The position numbers and the translations under genes are program-made. A DNA stretch of 18,531 nt. Origin: JBPCOB01 sp051000715. GTDB lineage: Bacteria; Actinomycetota; Actinomycetes; JALYNC01. Of this stretch, positions 14,547 to 18,531 are shown piece after piece; the first letter of the stretch is position 1; each line of letters opens with the position of its first letter. Below the pieces are notes generated by a model. It was given only the letters and a program-made list of their open reading frames with translations, ran no database searches and was not told where the DNA came from. The stretch lies in contig JBPCOB010000118.1 of NCBI GenBank assembly GCA_051000715.1, positions 1 to 18,531 of the forward strand, read 5' to 3'.

Positions 14547-14731
14547 GGGGAGGCGGGAGCGGCGTCGGGCCGGCGCGCCTCGTCGATCAGCAGCACCGGG
14601 ATGTCGTCGCGGACCGGATAGGCGAGTCCGCAGCCGGTACAGACAAGCTCGTCGGCCGCCTCGTCCACCCGCAGCGGGGCGTGGCAGGCCGGGCAGGCGA
14701 GGATCTCCAGCAGCCAAGGTTCCAGGTTCAC
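14543..14731 (-). CDS. Trm112-like zinc-ribbon protein
   Basis: This 62-residue protein begins VNLEPWLLEILACPACHAPL and ends in a low-complexity Pro/Ala-rich tail. Two Cys pairs, CPAC (C13, C16) and CTGC (C31, C34), are the zinc ribbon of the Trm112/UPF0434 family. The signature YPVRDDIPVLLIDEA (39-53) follows. Trm112 proteins activate methyltransferases in eukaryotes and archaea; the bacterial role is less clear. GTG 14731 has GGAG six bases upstream. The frame is open further upstream to 14992, but that part is shadow of the phosphomannomutase gene. It lies between phosphomannomutase and the SIS isomerase, a fixed actinobacterial arrangement. Confidence 0.92.
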   Translation of the reverse strand: MNLEPWLLEILACPACHAPLRVDEAADELVCTGCGLAYPVRDDIPVLLIDEARRPDAAPASP

Positions 14732-14777
14732 GATCGCTCCAGTTCGAAGGAGGGGCGGTGATAGCCGCCGCCGGCGG

Positions 14778-16136
14778 TCAGCCGCGGATGCGGGCGAGCG
14801 CCTCGTCGCGGACCCGGGCCATCGTCGGCTCGTCGGCCGCCTCGACGTTGAGGCGGAGCAGCGGCTCGGTGTTGGACGGCCGCAGGTTGAACCACCAGCC
14901 TTTCCCCTCGACGGTGAGCCCGTCCAGGTGGTCGAGAGTGACCCCGGGCGCATCGGCGTACGCCTGCTCGACCTCGACCAGCTTGGCGGCACCGTCGGGA
15001 ACGGTGGAGTTGATCTCGCCGGAGGCGGCGTAACGCGAGTACGCCGCGAGCAGCTCGGACAGCGGTCGGTCCTGGCTGCCGAGGGCGGCGAGGACGTGCA
15101 GAGCGGCCAGCATGCCGGTATCCGCGCGCCAGAAGTCCCGGAAGTAGTAGTGCGCCGAGTGCTCGCCGCCGAAGACCGCGCCGGTCTCGGCCATGGTGGC
15201 CTTGATGAACGAGTGGCCGACCCGGCTGCGGACCGGTACGCCGCCGTGCTCGCGGACGATCTCCGGCACGGCGTGGGAGGTGATCAGGTTGTAGATGATC
15301 GTCGAGCCGGGGTGCCGGTCAAGCTCACGGACCGCGACCAGGGCGGTTACCACCGACGGCGGCACCGGCTCGCCGCGCTCGTCGACGACGAAGCAGCGGT
15401 CGGCGTCACCGTCGAAGGCCAGCCCGATGTCGGCCGAGGTCTCACGCACCTTGGCCTGCAGGTCGCGGAGGTTCTCCGGCACCAGCGGGTTGGCCTCGTG
15501 GTTGGGAAAGCTGCCGTCGAGCTCGAAGTACAGCGGGGTGAGCTCGAGCGGGAGCCCGGCGAAGACCGTCGGCACGGTGAGCCCGGCCATCCCGTTGCCG
15601 GCGTCGACGACCACCTTGAGCCGGCGGCTGCCGGAGGTGTCCACGAGCTTGGTGAGGTAGTCGGCGTACTCGGTCAACAGGTCCCGGCTGGACACCGTGC
15701 CCGGCTTGCCGTCGTAGGCCGGCAGGCCGTCCCCGAGGTACCCCTCGGCCAGGGCCCGGATGTCCGCGAGGCCGCTGTCCTGGCCGACCGGCGCGGCGCC
15801 GGCCCGGCAGAGCTTGATGCCGTTGTAGCGGGCCGGGTTGTGGCTCGCCGTGAACATCGCCCCTGGTACGTCGAGGTAGCCGGCACCGAAGTAGAGCAGG
15901 TCGGTGGAGGCCAGCCCGGCCGCCACGACGTCGGCACCCTGGCTGCTCGCGCCCTCGGCGAAGGCGGTGGACAACGGCCCTGAGGACGTTCGCATGTCGT
16001 GCGCCGTGACGACGGTCGCGGCCTCGGTGAACCGGACGAACGCCGCTCCGACGGCGCGGGCGACGTTCTCGTCGAGCTCGTCGGGCACCACGCCACGGAT
16101 GTCGTAGGCCTTGACGATCGTCGACAGGTCACGCAC
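14778..16136 (-). CDS. manB: Phosphomannomutase/phosphoglucomutase
   Basis: This enzyme interconverts mannose-6-phosphate and mannose-1-phosphate (and often the glucose forms), feeding GDP-mannose and glycan synthesis. The 452-residue protein has all four alpha-D-phosphohexomutase signatures. These are TASHNP with phosphoserine S98 (96-101), the magnesium loop DGDADR (242-247), the sugar-specificity loop GEHSAH (324-329) and the phosphate-binding RPSNTEPLLR (419-428). Length and order match the family. GTG 16136 has GGAG eight bases upstream and is followed by the family start RDLSTIVKAYDIRGVVPDEL. It heads an operon with the Trm112-like, SIS isomerase and cation-efflux genes, starting 46 bases before the Trm112-like gene. 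Confidence 0.95.
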   Translation of the reverse strand: MRDLSTIVKAYDIRGVVPDELDENVARAVGAAFVRFTEAATVVTAHDMRTSSGPLSTAFAEGASSQGADVVAAGLASTDLLYFGAGYLDVPGAMFTASHNPARYNGIKLCRAGAAPVGQDSGLADIRALAEGYLGDGLPAYDGKPGTVSSRDLLTEYADYLTKLVDTSGSRRLKVVVDAGNGMAGLTVPTVFAGLPLELTPLYFELDGSFPNHEANPLVPENLRDLQAKVRETSADIGLAFDGDADRCFVVDERGEPVPPSVVTALVAVRELDRHPGSTIIYNLITSHAVPEIVREHGGVPVRSRVGHSFIKATMAETGAVFGGEHSAHYYFRDFWRADTGMLAALHVLAALGSQDRPLSELLAAYSRYAASGEINSTVPDGAAKLVEVEQAYADAPGVTLDHLDGLTVEGKGWWFNLRPSNTEPLLRLNVEAADEPTMARVRDEALARIRG

Positions 16137-16267
16137 GAGGCTGCTCCGGTTCGCCGGTTTCAGGCCGTCGGTCCCGGTCGCCGACGCGAGCCCGAGCCTA
16201 CCGGTGCGCCGAGGTCAGCTCCGGGCTCGAGTGCTTCGGCGTCGGGTGAGAAGTCGGCCCCCCGTGC
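16137..16267. promoter_or_regulatory. Gap upstream of phosphomannomutase
   Basis: These 131 bases lie between the DUF3499 stop and the phosphomannomutase GTG. A TAGGCT hexamer (16200-16195, minus) fits a -10 box about 60 bases before the start. No matching -35 stands at the usual 16-18 base distance. No terminator hairpin was recognised, so read-through from DUF3499 is possible. Confidence 0.3.
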
Positions 16268-16633
16268 CTATCCGGACGACCGTACGGCTCGCAGGTGGCC
16301 GCGCCGGGCGCCGTCTCCCCCATCGCCATCGCCATCGCCGTCCGGCGGTGGCCGGCGCCCCTGCCGGCCGGCGGCACGGACGGCGTCGGCCAGTGCCTCG
16401 AGGTCGTCGGCGCTGGGTCCGGCCGGCAAGCCGGCGTCGACCTGCCGCAGCACCTCCCAGCCGCGGGGCGCGGTGAGCCGGGCGGCGTGCTGCTCGCACA
16501 GGTCGTAGCAGTGGGGCTCGGCGTAGGTGGCGAGCGGGCCGACGACCGCGGTCGAGTCGGCGTAGGCGTAGGTCAGGGTGGCGACGGCGGGGGCACCGCA
16601 CGCGATCCGCGAGCAGCGCCGAGAGGGCCTCAC
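16268..16633 (-). CDS. DUF3499 protein
   Basis: This 121-residue protein belongs to DUF3499, a short actinobacterial family of unknown function. The family core is clear: RRCSRIACGAPAVATLTYAYADSTAVVGPLATYAEPHCYDLCEQHAARLTAPRGWEVLR (5-63). Cysteines C7, C12, C42 and C46 with H49 form a zinc-finger-like pattern. The tail is Gly/Asp-rich (a GDGDGDGGDG stretch), from three CATCGC units at 16321-16338. GTG 16633 is chosen because family members begin two to four residues before RRCSR; the frame is open upstream to 17122 but without similarity. A TACCGT -10-like box lies eight bases before the GTG, and no ribosome site is seen, so the message may be leaderless. Confidence 0.88.
   Translation of the reverse strand: MRPSRRCSRIACGAPAVATLTYAYADSTAVVGPLATYAEPHCYDLCEQHAARLTAPRGWEVLRQVDAGLPAGPSADDLEALADAVRAAGRQGRRPPPDGDGDGDGGDGARRGHLRAVRSSG
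16321..16338. repeat. Hexanucleotide repeat (CATCGC)x3
   Basis: Three perfect copies of CATCGC lie in the 3' part of the DUF3499 gene and account for its Gly-Asp run. The repeat is in multiples of six, so length changes would keep the frame. Confidence 0.8.
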
Positions 16634-16708
16634 GAGCGCGAACGGTAACGCGCCGAGGGCCTCGGGGCCATCACCGGGCGGCCGTGTCGTGCGACTACGC
16701 TCCCGGTC
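16634..16708. promoter_or_regulatory. Divergent promoter region, DUF3499 / metallopeptidase
   Basis: These 75 bases separate divergent genes and carry two TANNNT boxes. On the minus strand TACCGT (16647-16642) lies eight bases before GTG 16633. On the plus strand TACGCT (16696-16701) lies seven bases before GTG 16709. Neither gene has a clear ribosome site. Both look leaderless, but no good -35 was seen for either. Confidence 0.45.
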
Positions 16709-17200
16709 GTGAGCTCGCAGCGGACCGCGGCGGCGGCCGGTCGGCCCGTTCGGGCTCGACGTCGGGACCGGCACGGCCGCGGACTGCGCGGTCCGCTGGT
16801 GCCACCCGGCGTACCGCTGGCCCGGAGCCGGTCGGAGCAGTTCGACGACCTCGTCCTCGATGCGGTTGAACACCTCGAGGTCCGGTGGGAGACCGAGCTC
16901 GCGCACGTCGAGTTCGCAGTCGAGGAGGTCCCCCGCATCGGGGCGGCGCCGAGCGCGGGGGAGGACCTCACCGGCGTGGGGGAAGAGCTCACCGGCGACG
17001 ACGGCGTACCTCTGGCCCGGCTGCTGCCCGGATCCGGCGAGACGCCGAGCCGGATCGTGGTCTACCGCCGGCCGATCGAGGCGCGTGCCCCCGACCGTGG
17101 CGAGCTCGCGGACCTCGTTCACGACGTGATCGTGGAGCAGGTCGCCCGGCTGCTGGGGCTGGATCCGGACGCGATCGACCCGCCGTACGAGGGCGGCTGA
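16709..17200 (+). CDS. Metallopeptidase-family (minimal zincin) protein with degenerate active site
   Basis: This 163-residue protein is a member of the minimal zincin (PF06262-like) family as found in actinobacteria. A basic leader ends in RGLRGPLVPPGVPLARSRSEQFDDLVLDAVEHLE (24-57). A beta-rich middle follows, then the helix LADLVHDVIVEQVARLLGLDP (133-153). In active relatives the helix carries HExxH; here it reads H138-D-V-I-V, so both the catalytic Glu and the second His are absent. It is therefore unlikely to be a zinc protease, and its role is unknown. A 21-base tandem duplication lies inside it. GTG 16709 follows a -10-like box by seven bases, consistent with a leaderless start. Confidence 0.85.
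   Translation: MSSQRTAAAAGRPVRARRRDRHGRGLRGPLVPPGVPLARSRSEQFDDLVLDAVEHLEVRWETELAHVEFAVEEVPRIGAAPSAGEDLTGVGEELTGDDGVPLARLLPGSGETPSRIVVYRRPIEARAPDRGELADLVHDVIVEQVARLLGLDPDAIDPPYEGG
16958..16999 (+). repeat. Imperfect 21-base tandem duplication inside the metallopeptidase gene
   Basis: Units 16958-16978 and 16979-16999 differ at four of 21 positions and encode GEDLTGV and GEELTGD. The duplication is in frame and lies in the loop before the conserved PLARLLPG segment. Confidence 0.75.
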
Positions 17201-17205
17201 CCGCC
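17192..17205. terminator. Short hairpin over the metallopeptidase stop
   Basis: GGCGG and CCGCC pair around CTGA, the loop that includes the stop codon. With only a five-base stem and no T-tract this is a weak candidate. It stands in the 24-base gap of a convergent gene pair, where a terminator would be expected. Confidence 0.25.
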
Positions 17206-17224
17206 GGGCCTGCCTCAGGAGTGA

Positions 17225-18531
17225 CTACGGCGTGGCGGCCGTCCCGGCGGCCGGGTCCGGCACGACGGCGGGCACGGTGACGGTCGCCTCCGTCCGCTCC
17301 AGGCTCAATGTGGACAGCAGCAGGCCGCGGCTGCCCAGCTCCACGAGCACGCGCGCGGCGTACACCGGGCCGGAGTCGGTCGTCGGGGTGACCACGAGTG
17401 CGAAGCTGCCCGGCGGGATGGCCAGGGCGTGCAGCGCAACGACGATCGTGTGGCCGGCCGGCACCTGCACGAGGAACGGGCCGGCGACCGGTCCCGCACC
17501 GGCGGGCAGCGCGGTGACCGAGACGGTCGCCGCCGCGCCCGGAGCTGAAAGCTGCAGCACGCTGTCGACCAAGTCGCCCGTCCGGTTGTCGGGCAGCAGT
17601 GCGGAGCCGCTCAGCGGTACGGTAGCGCCGGTCCAGGCGAACTCCCCGACGCCGGTCCGGGGGTCCACCGCACTCGCGAAGCCGCCGGCGAGAACCGGCA
17701 CGTCGCTGGTGGCCACGACACTGGCCGGGCGGCCGGCCAGCACGTTCCCCAGCTCGACCGGCACCACGGTTCCGGCTGGAACCCGGACCGCGTTCAGCGC
17801 ATCGGGCACGAACGCTCCCTCGGTGCTCACCACCCGCAGCTCGACCGTCGCGTCGTCGGTCCCGGGCGCGGCCAGGTACACCCGGCGGACACCCGGACCT
17901 GCGGGCAGGCCCGGTACCACCACGGTGTCCGCGGCCGCGGCAGCCGGCGGGAGGTAGTCGACGCCGAGCGGCAGATCCGCCCGGTGCCGGCTGTCCAGTA
18001 CGGTCGCGGCCAGCCGGCCGGCACGGACGACCACGTGGGTGGCGAGCGCGGCCGCGTTCGGAGCCAGCGTCTCCAGCGCAAGCCGCACCGACCCACGGGC
18101 CGGCACCTCGACGCCCTGGGCGCTGCGCGGCGTGACCGGCCCGCCCGGTGTGAGCAGGCCCACGTCGGCGGTTGCCGGTACGTCGTCCGGATTGACCAGC
18201 AGCAGCGTCGCAGCGGCTCCCACCCCGGTCGAGCCGCCTACGAACCAGCGCTCGGCAGCGGCGGCGGCGCACCGGGTCTCGGCCAGGCCGCGCGCCAGGC
18301 CGCCGTCGGAACGGGTGACCTGCTCGGCGGCGACCCGCGCCGCCAGCGGGCCCCGAGCGGTCAACCGGGCCGGTCCGCTCGGGACCGCGACGTCGGTCTG
18401 CGCTACCGCCCCTGCGGCAGCCGCCGTGCCTGCCAACCGCGGCAGAGGTGCCGGGAAGCCGTCCCCCAGGCCCGACATCTCCGCCGCGCCGGCACCGTCC
18501 GGTCCCGGCAGTGCGGCCACCGTCACCCGGG
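17225..18531 (-). CDS. DUF5719 family protein (5' end beyond the window)
   Basis: This gene enters from the right edge and ends at TAG 17225; about 435 codons are visible and the start is missing. The frame is open to the last base, and the GTG at 18526 is probably internal. The protein is rich in Ala, Val, Thr and Pro and forms repeated beta-strand blocks. These include TLLLVNPDDVPATADVGLL, ETLAPNAAALATHVVVRAG and SVVATSDVPVLAGGFAS. This is the DUF5719 pattern, a large actinobacterial family of presumed exported proteins. The N-terminal membrane or signal segment expected of the family lies outside the window, so export is inferred. Its place beside the metallopeptidase and DUF3499 is normal for actinobacteria. 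Function is unknown. Confidence 0.85.
   Translation of the reverse strand, partial: RVTVAALPGPDGAGAAEMSGLGDGFPAPLPRLAGTAAAAGAVAQTDVAVPSGPARLTARGPLAARVAAEQVTRSDGGLARGLAETRCAAAAAERWFVGGSTGVGAAATLLLVNPDDVPATADVGLLTPGGPVTPRSAQGVEVPARGSVRLALETLAPNAAALATHVVVRAGRLAATVLDSRHRADLPLGVDYLPPAAAAADTVVVPGLPAGPGVRRVYLAAPGTDDATVELRVVSTEGAFVPDALNAVRVPAGTVVPVELGNVLAGRPASVVATSDVPVLAGGFASAVDPRTGVGEFAWTGATVPLSGSALLPDNRTGDLVDSVLQLSAPGAAATVSVTALPAGAGPVAGPFLVQVPAGHTIVVALHALAIPPGSFALVVTPTTDSGPVYAARVLVELGSRGLLLSTLSLERTEATVTVPAVVPDPAAGTAATP

Noticed and set aside
14928..15983. 351-residue plus-strand open frame opposite phosphomannomutase
   Set aside because: The opposite strand carries all four phosphohexomutase motifs; this frame is Val/Gly/Arg-rich antisense shadow.
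16634..17122. N-terminal half of the long minus-strand frame joined to DUF3499
   Set aside because: It runs antisense to the metallopeptidase gene and lacks similarity; DUF3499 members start at the RRCSR region.

Overview
The window is very GC-rich, starts many genes with GTG, and joins genes by 4-base GTGA or ATGA stop/start overlaps. It carries MtrA/MtrB, DUF3499, DUF5719 and the MoxR/DUF58/DUF4129/DUF4350 set. This points to a high-GC actinobacterium of the Micromonosporaceae/Frankiales type. The genus cannot be fixed from sequence alone. The backbone matches a chromosomal neighbourhood I know from actinobacteria, read here in reverse: DUF5719, metallopeptidase, DUF3499, phosphomannomutase, Trm112-like protein, SIS isomerase, cation efflux, ahcY, RDD, SpoIIM-like, DUF58, MoxR, DUF4350, DUF4129, membrane protein, mtrA, mtrB.

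Layout. 1-1079 (minus): the response regulator gene mtrA and the first 135 codons of the sensor kinase gene mtrB, which runs off the left edge. 1080-1241: a divergent promoter region. 1242-6423 (plus): a five-gene operon of a six-helix membrane protein, DUF4129, DUF4350, a MoxR AAA+ ATPase and DUF58. 6524-7534 (minus): a SpoIIM-like (DUF95) membrane protein that appears to start at CTG. 7600-8487 (plus): an RDD membrane protein. 8510-9781 (minus): a short-form S-adenosylhomocysteine hydrolase.

9902-12484 (plus) looks like an accessory insertion between ahcY and the cation-efflux gene. It holds a MerR-like regulator with an unusual internal insert, an ArsR-type regulator overlapping an MFS exporter, and a decayed short-chain dehydrogenase whose motifs now lie in three reading frames. 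12481-16136 (minus) is an operon of phosphomannomutase, Trm112-like, SIS sugar-phosphate isomerase and cation efflux. 16268-16633 (minus, DUF3499) and 16709-17200 (plus, degenerate zincin) diverge from a 75-bp promoter region. 17225-18531 (minus) is DUF5719, cut by the right edge.

How the genes work together. MtrAB is the actinobacterial envelope and cell-cycle two-component system. The MoxR operon, with the SpoIIM-like and RDD membrane proteins, looks like a membrane-tethered AAA+ chaperone system of unknown client. Phosphomannomutase and the SIS isomerase together would supply mannose-1-phosphate for glycans. AhcY recycles S-adenosylhomocysteine. The ArsR/MFS pair is a typical regulated efflux unit. 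I found no tRNA, rRNA, CRISPR array, insertion sequence or phage gene. The most informative oddities are the three-frame dehydrogenase remnant, the probable CTG start, the split MerR domain, the lost HExxH motif and the uncharacterised MoxR/DUF58 complex.
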